Shown piece by piece: positions 1 to 8,322 of a stretch of DNA of 61,766 bases. The translations under genes were made by a program, and so were the position numbers. Source of the stretch: Mycolicibacterium vaccae NBRC 14118 = CIP 105934 (lineage in GTDB: Bacteria > Actinomycetota > Actinomycetes > Mycobacteriales > Mycobacteriaceae); the NCBI RefSeq assembly GCF_001552715.1, contig NZ_BCRS01000012.1, positions 1-61,766 on the forward strand, in the 5' to 3' direction. The notes below the pieces were generated by a model. That model was not told the DNA's origin. It made no database searches and saw nothing but the letters and a program-made list of their open reading frames with translations. How positions within the stretch are numbered: position 1 is the stretch's first letter; each line of letters opens with the position of its first letter.

Positions 1-3
1 GCG

Positions 4-972
4 ATGAGTGAATTGGCCGAGGCGCTCGAGGGGGTGCTGCGGCCGGTGCTCGGCGACACCACCGTGGAGAACCTGCAACGGCTCACCGGCGGCGCCAGCC
101 GGACCACCTGGGCCTTCACCGCACGAAGCGGTACACAGACCCGCCCGCTGATCCTGCGTACCGGCGCCCGCGACGACATCCACGCCAGCATGGAGCTGGA
201 GGCACAGGTGCAGCAGCGCGCCGCTGCCGCGGGTGCGCCGGTCCCCCACATCCTGGCCGCGGACAATTCGCCCGAGGCGGTCGGAGAGCCGTACCTGATC
301 TGCGATGCCATCGGTGGCGAGACGATCGTGCGCCGCATCTTCCGCGGTCTCGACGATGCGGGTCGGGCCCGCCTGCTCGGGCAGTGCGCGACGGCGCTGG
401 CGGCGATCCACCGCGCCGACACGGCGGGCATCGGGCTGACCGCCCCCGACGAGCTCGCGGGCTGGCGCACACGGCTCGACGAGATCGGCGACACCACAGC
501 CACTTTCGAATGGGCGTTCCGCAGATTGGCAGATGCGCGTCCCGACCCCTCGCCGATGCGACTGGTGCACGGCGATTTCCGGATGGGCAACCTGATCGTC
601 GACGGTTCGGGGTTGGCCGCCGTGCTGGACTGGGAGCTGACCCACATCGGCGAGATCTATGAGGACCTGGCCTGGTTCTGCATCCGGGCGTGGCGGTTCG
701 GCGCTCCCGAATCGTCCGGCGCCGGCGGGCTGGGCAGCGTGGAGACGTTCCTTCAGGCCTACGAGGCCGCCGCCGACCTCCCGCTGGACCGCAACGCCTT
801 TCGCTGGTGGCTGACGGTGGCGACGCTGCGGTGGGGGGTCATCTGCCGGCACCAGGCCGAACGTCACCTGTCCGGCGATTCCCCGTCGGTCGAACTCGCG
901 GCGATCGGGCGGCGGGTCAGCGAGACCGAATGGGATCTACTGGATCTGATGTCCGGAGGAGGGCCGCGATGA
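4..972 (+). CDS. APH-fold phosphotransferase family protein
   Basis: A 322-residue protein of the aminoglycoside phosphotransferase/choline kinase fold. In actinobacteria these often sit beside acyl-CoA dehydrogenases and act on unknown substrates, not on antibiotics. The catalytic loop LVHGDFRMGN (about residues 187-196) holds the catalytic Asp and metal-binding Asn, and VLDWE about 16 residues later supplies the second metal ligand. The ATG three bases into the window is taken as the start; any upstream partner lies outside. The TGA stop falls inside the first copy of a 32-bp tandem repeat that separates this gene from the small DUF6285-like gene downstream. The substrate is unknown. The family call is firm, the function is not. 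Confidence 0.85.
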   Translation: MSELAEALEGVLRPVLGDTTVENLQRLTGGASRTTWAFTARSGTQTRPLILRTGARDDIHASMELEAQVQQRAAAAGAPVPHILAADNSPEAVGEPYLICDAIGGETIVRRIFRGLDDAGRARLLGQCATALAAIHRADTAGIGLTAPDELAGWRTRLDEIGDTTATFEWAFRRLADARPDPSPMRLVHGDFRMGNLIVDGSGLAAVLDWELTHIGEIYEDLAWFCIRAWRFGAPESSGAGGLGSVETFLQAYEAAADLPLDRNAFRWWLTVATLRWGVICRHQAERHLSGDSPSVELAAIGRRVSETEWDLLDLMSGGGPR

Positions 973-1057
973 GCGCTTGCGCGAAGAGCCGAGGGTCGCG
1001 ATGAGCGCTTGCGCGAAGAGCCGAGTACCCCGATGAGCGCTTGCGCGAAGAGCCGAG
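969..1057 (+). repeat. Three-copy tandem repeat, 32-bp period
   Basis: A 25-bp core beginning ATGAGCGCTTGCGCGAAGAG starts at 969, 1001 and 1033, so the period is exactly 32 bp. The 7-bp linkers differ between copies. Each copy contains an ATG that would read MSACAKSR, but a 32-bp period shifts the frame each time, so the array is not a repeated peptide. The first copy contains the stop codon of the upstream phosphotransferase gene, and the last copy runs into the ribosome binding site of the next gene. Confidence 0.95.
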
Positions 1058-1067
1058 GAGGACCGCA

Positions 1068-1397
1068 ATGAGCAGCAGGCCCACCGCGGCGGAACTCGTG
1101 GCCGCCGTCGCCGACTTCCTCGACGAGGACGTCCGCGCGGTCGGCGGTCAGGTCGGTTTCCATTCCCGTGTCGCGGCCAACGTGCTGCGCATCGTGGAGC
1201 GCGAACTGCTCGACGCGGATGCGGAGCGGGTGCAGGCGTCGCTGGCCGGCCTCGGCCACCCTGATGAGAAGTCGCTGGCGCGGGCGATCCGGGCCGGCGA
1301 ACTCGACGCTCGACCGGACGACGTGATGGCGTGCCTGCGCGAGCTGGTGCGCCACCGGTTGTCGATCGACCACCCCGGGTACGCCGACGGGCGATGA
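1068..1397 (+). CDS. Small conserved protein, DUF6285-like
   Basis: A 109-residue, mostly helical, charged protein without membrane segments. It resembles the small DUF6285 proteins that commonly follow APH-type phosphotransferase genes in actinobacteria; this match is from memory of the family pattern. The ATG at 1068 is chosen because a GGAGG-type ribosome binding site lies about 7 bases upstream, at the end of the tandem repeat. An in-frame ATG inside the repeat (1041) has no such site. It probably works with the upstream phosphotransferase. Biochemical role unknown. Confidence 0.75.
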   Translation: MSSRPTAAELVAAVADFLDEDVRAVGGQVGFHSRVAANVLRIVERELLDADAERVQASLAGLGHPDEKSLARAIRAGELDARPDDVMACLRELVRHRLSIDHPGYADGR

Positions 1398-1406
1398 GTG
1401 CCGGAG

Positions 1407-1465
1407 TCACCGCAGTCACGCGGAAGGACCCGACCGAACCGGATCGGTCGCCTCGACTGCGGTGA
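1407..1465. terminator. Nested inverted repeat between convergent genes
   Basis: The arms TCACCGCAGTC (1407-1417) and GACTGCGGTGA (1455-1465) are perfect 11-bp complements. The spacer holds a second hairpin, CGACCGA (1431-1437) with TCGGTCG (1444-1450). It lies between two convergent genes, as expected for a bidirectional terminator. There is no T-tract, which is usual for mycobacterial terminators. Termination itself is inferred. Confidence 0.55.
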
Positions 1466-1472
1466 GTCGCGC

Positions 1473-2117
1473 TCACAACCGGCGGAACCGTGCCAGCCAC
1501 GCGGGTTCGTCGACGACGGTGCCGACCGCCAGGCCCAGCGCGTCGGCGTGCGCCTCACCGACGGTCCCCCGGTAGGTGGTCTCGGTGAGCGCCTCGACCT
1601 CCCAGCCCGTCCCGAACGCGCCGCGCAGGACGGGCTCGCTGACCTCGGGGCCGAATCCGCGGCCCGCGTCGGACAACGCGAGCACGTGCACCCGAGAGCC
1701 GGGCCGGGTCGCACCGCGCAGGCTCTGCACGTAGGAGACGCGGTCGCCGTCGTCGAAGATGTGGAACAACGCGCTGTCGACGATCGTGTCGTATTTTGGC
1801 TGTTCAGGTAGGTGCAGCGCATCCGCCACCTCGAAGCGGGCGGTCACACCGCGGGCCTCCGCGTTGCGCCGGGCCTGCTCGACAGCCGTCGGTGCGCCGT
1901 CCACCCCCAGCACGTCGTATCCCGCCGCGGCCAGCAGGAGGGTGTGCTCGCCGGTGCCGCATCCGACGTCGAGCACCCGGCCGCTGATCAGGCCGGCGCG
2001 TTCGAGCCCGATGACGGCCGGCTGCGGCTCACCGATGACCCACGGCGGGGTCGTGTTCTTGTAGAAGTCGTCGAAACCCGAAAGGGTGGGGGTCAGATCC
2101 ATGCTGTCAGTGTTCAA
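1473..2117 (-). CDS. Class I SAM-dependent methyltransferase
   Basis: A 214-residue Rossmann-fold methyltransferase. Motif I reads VLDVGCGTG (about residues 49-57), followed by an acidic ribose-binding position in GVDGAP and the motif-II-like stretch YDTIVDSALFH. It is a single short domain of the small-molecule type, with no signal peptide or membrane segment. ATG 2117 is used; an internal ATG at 2102 (MDLTP) is an alternative start. It is divergent from the NTF2-like gene with only 25 bp between starts, so any promoters overlap. The substrate cannot be told from the sequence. Confidence 0.88.
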   Translation of the reverse strand: MNTDSMDLTPTLSGFDDFYKNTTPPWVIGEPQPAVIGLERAGLISGRVLDVGCGTGEHTLLLAAAGYDVLGVDGAPTAVEQARRNAEARGVTARFEVADALHLPEQPKYDTIVDSALFHIFDDGDRVSYVQSLRGATRPGSRVHVLALSDAGRGFGPEVSEPVLRGAFGTGWEVEALTETTYRGTVGEAHADALGLAVGTVVDEPAWLARFRRL

Positions 2118-2142
2118 CCTGAACCGAAGTTGAGGTCAACCC

Positions 2143-2535
2143 GTGCCGGACGTAGTGGTCACCGAGGTGGCCGACCGGTTGTTCGCGGCGATCGAGCGCA
2201 GCGACGTCGCGACCGTGGCGCAGCTGTTCAGCCCGGTCGTGGCGGTGTGGAAGAGCGGCGACACCCGGGACAACGACCATGCCCGATCGGTCAAGATCAT
2301 CAGGTGGTTCGTCGAGGCCACCCTCGATCGCCGCTACGAGGTCCTGGACCGGCAGGTGTTCGACGGTGGATTCGTGCAACAGCACGTCCTGCGTGCGCGG
2401 GGACGTACCGGAGCGACGATCGCGATGCGGGTGTGCATCGTGATCAAGGTCGGCGCCGACGGCCTGATCGCCCGCATCGACGAGTACTTCGACCCCGCCG
2501 AGATCGCCCCGCTGTTGTCGCACACGTCGTCATGA
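2143..2535 (+). CDS. NTF2-like (SnoaL-type) protein
   Basis: A 130-residue protein with the alpha+beta cone pattern of the NTF2/SnoaL superfamily: an N-terminal helix with VADRLFAAIERSD, a middle strand region, and a C-terminal IDEYFDPAE. Such proteins are small ligand-binding or isomerase/dehydratase-like folds. The start is GTG at 2143, preceded by GAGGT with 6-bp spacing. It is divergent from the methyltransferase. No catalytic function can be assigned. Confidence 0.8.
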   Translation: MPDVVVTEVADRLFAAIERSDVATVAQLFSPVVAVWKSGDTRDNDHARSVKIIRWFVEATLDRRYEVLDRQVFDGGFVQQHVLRARGRTGATIAMRVCIVIKVGADGLIARIDEYFDPAEIAPLLSHTSS

Positions 2536-2613
2536 CCTTCGGAAAACTGCCACGCAACAGCCTTTTTCGGGGTTCGGACCTCGCCATACCGGTCGCGGGC
2601 TAACATCGCGCCC

Positions 2614-3033
2614 ATGGCTGTGCCATCTCCGGAGCCATCGCGGGGGCAGGACCCGCTGCGGATCCTCGTCTACAGCGACAACCCCGGGACCAGGGACCAG
2701 GTCCGGCTTGCGCTGGGCAAACGCATCCACCCGGACCTGCCGGAGCTGACCTATCTCGACGTCGCCACCGGCCCGATGGTGATCAGGCATCTGGACGAGG
2801 GCGGATTCGATCTGGTCATCCTCGACGGGGAGGCCGCACCCGTCGGCGGGATGGGGATCGCCAAGCAGCTCAAGGACGAGATCGGGCACTGCCCGCCGGT
2901 GCTGGTGCTGACCGGACGCCCCGACGACGCGTGGCTGGCCAGATGGTCACGCGCGGAGGCGGCCGTCCCGCATCCGATCGACCCGATCCGGCTGAGCGAC
3001 GCGGTCGTGTCGCTTTTGCGCCCGGCGCCCTGA
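2614..3033 (+). CDS. Receiver-domain protein, Rv3143-like
   Basis: A 139-residue stand-alone REC-type domain with no output domain. The phosphoacceptor region DLVILDG places Asp71 at the usual position, with Asp22 in the acidic pocket (ILVYSDN). The conserved Lys before the cis-proline is replaced by His120 (VPHPIDP). The protein closely resembles M. tuberculosis Rv3143, which also sits just before nuoA. The conserved linkage suggests a role tied to complex I expression or respiration, but this is inference. Phosphorylation may be weak or absent given the missing Lys. Confidence 0.87.
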   Translation: MAVPSPEPSRGQDPLRILVYSDNPGTRDQVRLALGKRIHPDLPELTYLDVATGPMVIRHLDEGGFDLVILDGEAAPVGGMGIAKQLKDEIGHCPPVLVLTGRPDDAWLARWSRAEAAVPHPIDPIRLSDAVVSLLRPAP

Positions 3034-3144
3034 CCCGAACAGGGAAAACGCCTGGCGCAGTTGCCCATTCGGGGCGCGCAGCATCGCCGGACGACGCCAC
3101 TGGCGATACTAGCCAAAATGTGTGGCGCGGATCGCAAACACGGC

Positions 3145-3150
3145 TAGGCT
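3145..3150 (+). promoter_or_regulatory. Possible -10 element of the nuo operon
   Basis: TAGGCT lies 45 bp before the nuoA start in the 161-bp gap after the receiver gene and matches the mycobacterial SigA -10 pattern TANNNT. It sits within an imperfect inverted repeat (ACACGGC, TAG, GCTGTGT). No good -35 box is seen. A second candidate, TACTAG, occurs near 3107. This is a weak call. Confidence 0.3.
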
Positions 3151-3194
3151 GTGTGGTAGCTCACATCGACTGCCCCGAGGAGCTGCAACGCAGT

Positions 3195-3569
3195 ATGGAT
3201 TTGTACACGCCGATTCTGGTGCTTGGTGCGATCGCCGCTGTGTTCGCCGTCGGGTCCGTCGGCATCGCGCTGCTGATCGGCCCGAGACGTTACAACCGGG
3301 CCAAGCTCGAAGCCTACGAGTGCGGGATCGAGCCGATGAACCCGTCCGCCCCGGGCGCGGCGGCCACCGGACATCGGTTCCCGATCCGGTACTACCTGAC
3401 CGCGATGCTGTTCATCGTCTTCGACATCGAGATCGTCTTCCTCTACCCGTGGGCCGTCGCCTTTGACAGCCTCGGTCTGTTCGCGCTGGTGGAGATGCTG
3501 TTGTTCATGCTCGTGGTGTTCGTTGCCTACGCCTATGTGTGGCGACGGGGAGGCTTGCAATGGGACTAG
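3195..3569 (+). CDS. nuoA: NADH-quinone oxidoreductase subunit A
   Basis: A 124-residue membrane subunit of complex I with three transmembrane helices: residues about 5-28, 62-84 and 90-113. The family signatures YECGIEP (with the loop cysteine) and [15 protein letters not shown] are present. It contributes to the quinone-site/membrane-arm junction. The ATG at 3195 is chosen because it matches the usual NuoA N-terminus; the reading frame extends further upstream, but without homology. A GAGGAG lies 12 bp upstream. It is the first gene of the nuo operon and overlaps nuoB by 10 bp. Confidence 0.96.
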   Translation: MDLYTPILVLGAIAAVFAVGSVGIALLIGPRRYNRAKLEAYECGIEPMNPSAPGAAATGHRFPIRYYLTAMLFIVFDIEIVFLYPWAVAFDSLGLFALVEMLLFMLVVFVAYAYVWRRGGLQWD

Positions 3570-4114
3570 AGGAACGGCTACCCGGCGGCATCCTGCTGTC
3601 GACCGTGGAGAAGGTCGCCGGGTACGTGCGCAAGGGTTCGCTGTGGCCGGCGACCTTCGGCCTGGCGTGCTGCGCGATCGAGATGATGGCCACCGCGGGG
3701 CCACGTTTCGACATCTCCAGGTTCGGCATGGAACGGTTCTCGGCCACCCCGCGGCAGGCCGATCTGATGATCGTGGCCGGCCGGGTCAGCCAGAAGATGG
3801 CGCCGGTGCTGCGCCAGATCTACGACCAGATGGCCGAGCCGAAATGGGTGCTGGCCATGGGGGTGTGTGCGTCGTCCGGCGGGATGTTCAACAACTACGC
3901 GGTGGTGCAGGGCGTCGATCATGTGGTGCCGGTGGACATCTACCTGCCCGGATGTCCGCCCCGGCCGGAGATGCTGCTGCACGCAATCCTCAAACTGCAC
4001 GACAAGATTCAGCAGATGCCGCTCGGCGTGAACCGTGAGGAAGCCATCCGCGAGGCCGAGCAGGCCGCGCTGGCGCTGACGCCGACGATCGAGTTGAAAG
4101 GGCTGCTGCGGTGA
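3560..4114 (+). CDS. nuoB: NADH-quinone oxidoreductase subunit B
   Basis: A 184-residue peripheral-arm subunit that carries the terminal [4Fe-4S] cluster N2, the electron donor to quinone. The ligands are visible: adjacent Cys37-Cys38 ([10 protein letters not shown]), Cys103 (GVCASSGG) and Cys132 (LPGCPPRPE). The start at 3560 has a GGGGAGG ribosome binding site within the nuoA end, and the two genes overlap by 10 bp. The stop overlaps the GTG start of nuoC (GTGA). Confidence 0.97.
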   Translation: MGLEERLPGGILLSTVEKVAGYVRKGSLWPATFGLACCAIEMMATAGPRFDISRFGMERFSATPRQADLMIVAGRVSQKMAPVLRQIYDQMAEPKWVLAMGVCASSGGMFNNYAVVQGVDHVVPVDIYLPGCPPRPEMLLHAILKLHDKIQQMPLGVNREEAIREAEQAALALTPTIELKGLLR

Positions 4115-4794
4115 CGCCCGATCCCGACGGCGACGCGGGCCCCGAGGTGATCGGGGTGCAGCGCGGCATGTTCGGTGCCAGAGACACCGGCGACACCTCC
4201 GGGTACGGACGGCTGATCCGTCCGGTCGCGCTGCCCGGCAGCACCCCTCGCCCGTACGGCGGCTACTTCGACGATGTCGTCGACGCGCTGGAAGCCGCCC
4301 TCGGCGCGAACGTTTACGCCGAGTCGATCGAACGCGTGGTGGTCTACCGCGACGAGCTCAGCATCGAGGTGCACCGCGAGCGACTGGTGCCGGTGGCACA
4401 GACCCTGCGCGACGATCCGGCGCTGCGTTTCGAACTCTGCCTCGGTGTCAGCGGGGTGCACTATCCCGACGAGGCAGGCCGCGAGCTGCACGCGGTGTAC
4501 CCGTTGATGTCGATCACGCACAACCGACGCATCCGCGTCGAAGTGGCCGCGCCCGACGACGATCCGCACATTCCGTCGCTGTTCCGGATCTACCCCACCA
4601 CCGACTGGCACGAGCGTGAGACCTACGACTTCTTCGGTCTGATCTTCGACGGCCATCCGGCGCTGACCCGAATCGAGATGCCCGACGACTGGGTGGGACA
4701 TCCGCAACGCAAAGACTATCCGCTGGGCGGGATTCCGGTGGAGTACCACGGCGCCGAGATCCCCCCGCCCGACCAGCGGAGGGCATACAACTGA
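4111..4794 (+). CDS. nuoC: NADH-quinone oxidoreductase subunit C
   Basis: A 227-residue complex I 30-kDa subunit. The signature region [18 protein letters not shown] (about residues 169-186) followed by [11 protein letters not shown] is diagnostic. It pairs with NuoD at the base of the peripheral arm near the quinone pocket. It starts with GTG overlapping the nuoB stop and ends overlapping the nuoD ATG by one base, so translation is probably coupled. The C-terminus ([18 protein letters not shown]) is typical of the actinobacterial form. Confidence 0.96.
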   Translation: MTPDPDGDAGPEVIGVQRGMFGARDTGDTSGYGRLIRPVALPGSTPRPYGGYFDDVVDALEAALGANVYAESIERVVVYRDELSIEVHRERLVPVAQTLRDDPALRFELCLGVSGVHYPDEAGRELHAVYPLMSITHNRRIRVEVAAPDDDPHIPSLFRIYPTTDWHERETYDFFGLIFDGHPALTRIEMPDDWVGHPQRKDYPLGGIPVEYHGAEIPPPDQRRAYN

Positions 4795-6122
4795 TGACCA
4801 CATCATCACCACCGCCCGAGCGGGTGGTCGTCGTCGGCGGCCAGGACTGGGACCAAGTCGTCTCTGCGGCACGGCAGAATGCCGCAGAACACGCCGGTGA
4901 GCGCATCGTGGTCAACATGGGCCCGCAACATCCGTCGACGCACGGCGTGCTGCGGCTCATTCTCGAGATCGAGGGCGAGACGATCGTCGAAGCCCGGTGC
5001 GGGATCGGCTATCTGCACACCGGGATCGAGAAGAACCTGGAGTTCCGCAACTGGACGCAGGGCGTCACATTCGTGACCCGGATGGACTATCTGGCACCGT
5101 TTTTCAACGAGACGGCGTACTGCCTCGGGGTGGAGAAACTGCTCGGTGTCACCGATGCGATCCCGGAGCGCGCCACGGTGATCCGGGTGATGATGATGGA
5201 ACTCAACCGGATCTCCAGCCATCTGGTTGCGCTCGCCACCGGCGGCATGGAACTCGGGGCGATGACGGCGATGTTCCTCGGCTTCCGGGAACGCGAGCTG
5301 ATTCTGTCGGTGTTCGAGACGATCACCGGGCTGCGGATGAACCACGCCTACATCCGGCCGGGCGGAGTGGCCGCCGATCTTCCGGACGAGGCCCTCCCCC
5401 AGATTCACGACCTGCTGACGCTGCTGCCCGAACGTCTGCGCGATCTGGAGAACCTGCTCAACGAGAACTACATCTGGAAAGCGCGCACCCAGGGGGTCGG
5501 CTACCTCGACCTCACCGGGTGCATCGCACTGGGCATCACGGGCCCGGTGCTGCGGTCCACCGGGCTGCCGCACGACCTGCGCAAGTCCCAACCCTATTGC
5601 GGCTACCAAACCTACGACTTCGACGTCGTCACCGACGACCGGTGCGACTCCTACGGCCGGTACCTGATCCGGGTCAAGGAGATGCACCAGTCGATCAGGA
5701 TCGTCGAGCAGTGCGTCGAGCGCCTCGAACAGCTGACCGGCGCGCCGGTGATGATCACTGACAAGAAGCTCGCGTGGCCCGCCGATCTCAAGGTCGGGCC
5801 CGACGGGCTGGGCAACTCCCCCGAGCACATCGCCAAGATCATGGGCCATTCGATGGAGGGTCTGATCCACCATTTCAAGCTGGTGACCGAGGGCATCCGG
5901 GTGCCGGCCGGCCAGGTCTACGTCGCGGTGGAGTCGCCGCGCGGTGAGCTCGGCGTGCACATGGTGTCCGACGGCGGGACGCGTCCCTACCGGGTGCACT
6001 ACCGGGACCCGTCGTTCACCAATCTCCAAGCGGTCGCCGCGATGTGCGAGGGCGGCATGGTCGCCGACGCGATCGCCGCGGTGGCGTCGATCGACCCGGT
6101 GATGGGCGGGGTGGATAGGTGA
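4794..6122 (+). CDS. nuoD: NADH-quinone oxidoreductase subunit D
   Basis: A 442-residue 49-kDa subunit related to hydrogenase large subunits, forming most of the quinone-binding pocket with NuoB. The loop [14 protein letters not shown] (about residues 39-52) holds the pocket His. The conserved [10 protein letters not shown] and [10 protein letters not shown] stretches are also present. The N-terminal 35 residues are a Pro/Ser and Val-rich extension common in mycobacteria. It overlaps nuoC by 1 bp and nuoE by 4 bp (GTGA). Confidence 0.97.
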   Translation: MTTSSPPPERVVVVGGQDWDQVVSAARQNAAEHAGERIVVNMGPQHPSTHGVLRLILEIEGETIVEARCGIGYLHTGIEKNLEFRNWTQGVTFVTRMDYLAPFFNETAYCLGVEKLLGVTDAIPERATVIRVMMMELNRISSHLVALATGGMELGAMTAMFLGFRERELILSVFETITGLRMNHAYIRPGGVAADLPDEALPQIHDLLTLLPERLRDLENLLNENYIWKARTQGVGYLDLTGCIALGITGPVLRSTGLPHDLRKSQPYCGYQTYDFDVVTDDRCDSYGRYLIRVKEMHQSIRIVEQCVERLEQLTGAPVMITDKKLAWPADLKVGPDGLGNSPEHIAKIMGHSMEGLIHHFKLVTEGIRVPAGQVYVAVESPRGELGVHMVSDGGTRPYRVHYRDPSFTNLQAVAAMCEGGMVADAIAAVASIDPVMGGVDR

Positions 6123-7006
6123 CGAGCGTCTTTCTTGAGCTGGGCCAGCGGCCCGACGAGCCAGGCCCGCCGATCCACGGTGCCGCGGCGTACCCGGACG
6201 AGGTCACCGCCAGGCTGGCGGCCGACGCCGCGACGATCATCGCCCGCTATCCGCAGGCCAGATCGGCGCTGCTGCCGCTGCTGCACCTGGTGCAGGCCGA
6301 GGACAGCTGCCTCACCCCTGCCGGAATCCGCTTCTGTGCCGCGCAATTGGGACTCACCGATGCCGAGGTCACCGCGGTCGCGACCTTCTATTCGATGTAC
6401 CGGCGGCAACCCACCGGCGAGTATCTGGTCGGGGTCTGCACCAACACGCTGTGTGCGGTGATGGGCGGTGACGCGATCCTGGAAAGCCTGCAGAGCCATC
6501 TGGACATCGCGCCCGGCCAGACCACCGACGACGGTACCGTCACGCTGGAGCATCTCGAATGCAACGCGGCCTGCGACTACGCGCCGGTGGTGATGGTCAA
6601 CTGGGACTTCTTCGACAACCAGACCCCGTCGTCGGCGCGGGAACTGGTGGACGCTCTACGTTCGGGTGAGACGCCGACACCGTCGCGCGGCGGGTCGCTG
6701 TGCACATTCCGGGACACCGCGAGAATCCTTGCCGGGCTGAACGGTCCGTGCGACGCCGAAAGCTCGGGTGTGGTCGGGACTGCCACGCTGGCGGGGTTGC
6801 GGTTCGCCCGCGAGCACGGCATGTCGGCACCCCAGGCCGGCACCCCGTCGGACAGCACCGGTCACGAACCGGCTGGCCCGTCGGGCCGGGATCAGGCCGA
6901 GGCCACCGAAGCGGTGAAGGACCAACCGGCGCCTGCGCCGTCGGCCGACGTGCCCGCCCAGGCCGGGACGCCGGAAACCGATCCCGGATCGGCGGATTCG
7001 CGATGA
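6119..7006 (+). CDS. nuoE: NADH-quinone oxidoreductase subunit E, long tail
   Basis: A 295-residue 24-kDa subunit with a thioredoxin-like [2Fe-2S] domain that forms the NADH-oxidising module with NuoF. The cluster ligands are Cys107 and Cys112 (CTNTLC) and Cys148 and Cys152 (CNAAC). The catalytic domain ends near residue 215. About 80 further residues follow, ending in a Pro/Ala/Asp/Glu-rich low-complexity tail from about residue 235. M. tuberculosis NuoE is shorter, about 250 residues as I recall. The GTG start overlaps nuoD and the stop overlaps the nuoF ATG. Confidence 0.95.
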   Translation: MTSVFLELGQRPDEPGPPIHGAAAYPDEVTARLAADAATIIARYPQARSALLPLLHLVQAEDSCLTPAGIRFCAAQLGLTDAEVTAVATFYSMYRRQPTGEYLVGVCTNTLCAVMGGDAILESLQSHLDIAPGQTTDDGTVTLEHLECNAACDYAPVVMVNWDFFDNQTPSSARELVDALRSGETPTPSRGGSLCTFRDTARILAGLNGPCDAESSGVVGTATLAGLRFAREHGMSAPQAGTPSDSTGHEPAGPSGRDQAEATEAVKDQPAPAPSADVPAQAGTPETDPGSADSR

Positions 7007-8322
7007 CGGCGTTGACTCCGGTGCTGAGCAGGTTCTGGGACGAACCGGAGCCCTGGTCGCTGGACACCTACCGCCGCCATGGCGGCTACCAGGCGCTGGA
7101 GCGCGCGCTGGCCATGCGCCCGGACGACGTGATCGGCATCGTCAAGGACTCCGGCCTGCGCGGGCGGGGCGGGGCCGGGTTCCCGACGGGAACGAAGTGG
7201 TCGTTCATCCCGCAGGGCGACGAAGGTGCAGCGGCCCGACCGCACTATCTGGTGGTCAACGCCGACGAGTCCGAACCCGGGACGTGCAAAGACATTCCGC
7301 TGATGATGACCACCCCGCACTTCCTGGTCGAGGGTGCGATCATCGCCGCGTACGCGATCCGGGCGCACCACGCGTTCATCTATCTGCGCGGCGAGGTGGT
7401 GCCGGTGCTGCGACGACTGCAGGCCGCGGTCGCCGAAGCCTATGCCGCCGGACATCTGGGCAGCGACATCCACGGATCGGGTTTCGACCTGGAACTGATC
7501 GTGCACGCCGGGGCCGGCGCATACATCTGCGGTGAGGAGACCGCGCTGCTGGACTCGCTGGAGGGCAGGCGTGGCCAGCCCCGGTTACGTCCCCCGTTCC
7601 CGGCCGTCGCAGGCTTGTACGCGTGCCCGACGGTGGTCAACAACGTCGAGTCGATCGCCAGCGTGCCCCCGATCCTGAGCAACGGCGTCGACTGGTTCCG
7701 CTCCATGGGTACGGAGAAGTCGCCCGGGTTCACGCTGTACTCGCTGTCCGGTCACGTCACCACCCCCGGCCAGTACGAGGCGCCGCTGGGAATCACGCTG
7801 CGGCAGTTGCTCGAATACGCCGGCGGGGTGCGCGCCGGCCACGAGTTGAAGTTCTGGACCCCGGGTGGCTCGTCGACGCCGCTGCTCACCGCCGAACACC
7901 TGGACGTGCCACTGGATTACGAGGGCATGGCCGGGGTCGGGTCCATGCTGGGTACCAAGGCTCTGCAGATCTTCGACGAAACCACGTGTGTGGTGCGGGC
8001 GGTACGGCGCTGGACGCAGTTCTACGCCCACGAGTCGTGCGGCAAGTGCACCCCGTGCCGGGAGGGCACGTACTGGTTGGCCCAGATCTACCAGCGACTG
8101 GAGAGCGGTGCCGGCACGGAAGCGGATCTGGACAAGCTGCTCGACATCTCCGACAACATCTTCGGAAAGTCGTTCTGCGCACTCGGTGACGGCGCCGCGA
8201 GCCCGATCCTGTCCTCGCTCAAGCATTTCCGCGCCGAGTACGAGGCACATCTGGACAGCTCGGGGTGCCCGTTCGATCCGTATGCCTCGATGCTGGCCGC
8301 ACCGGAAGGGGTCGGCGCATGA
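7003..8322 (+). CDS. nuoF: NADH-quinone oxidoreductase subunit F
   Basis: A 439-residue 51-kDa subunit: the NADH dehydrogenase proper, with FMN and one [4Fe-4S] cluster. The glycine-rich nucleotide/FMN motif [13 protein letters not shown] lies near residue 54. [13 protein letters not shown] follows at about 169, and the cluster motif [13 protein letters not shown] at about 345. The ATG at 7003 overlaps the nuoE stop (ATGA); the frame is open far upstream but that stretch is antisense-like noise. The stop overlaps the nuoG start. Confidence 0.97.
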   Translation: MTALTPVLSRFWDEPEPWSLDTYRRHGGYQALERALAMRPDDVIGIVKDSGLRGRGGAGFPTGTKWSFIPQGDEGAAARPHYLVVNADESEPGTCKDIPLMMTTPHFLVEGAIIAAYAIRAHHAFIYLRGEVVPVLRRLQAAVAEAYAAGHLGSDIHGSGFDLELIVHAGAGAYICGEETALLDSLEGRRGQPRLRPPFPAVAGLYACPTVVNNVESIASVPPILSNGVDWFRSMGTEKSPGFTLYSLSGHVTTPGQYEAPLGITLRQLLEYAGGVRAGHELKFWTPGGSSTPLLTAEHLDVPLDYEGMAGVGSMLGTKALQIFDETTCVVRAVRRWTQFYAHESCGKCTPCREGTYWLAQIYQRLESGAGTEADLDKLLDISDNIFGKSFCALGDGAASPILSSLKHFRAEYEAHLDSSGCPFDPYASMLAAPEGVGA

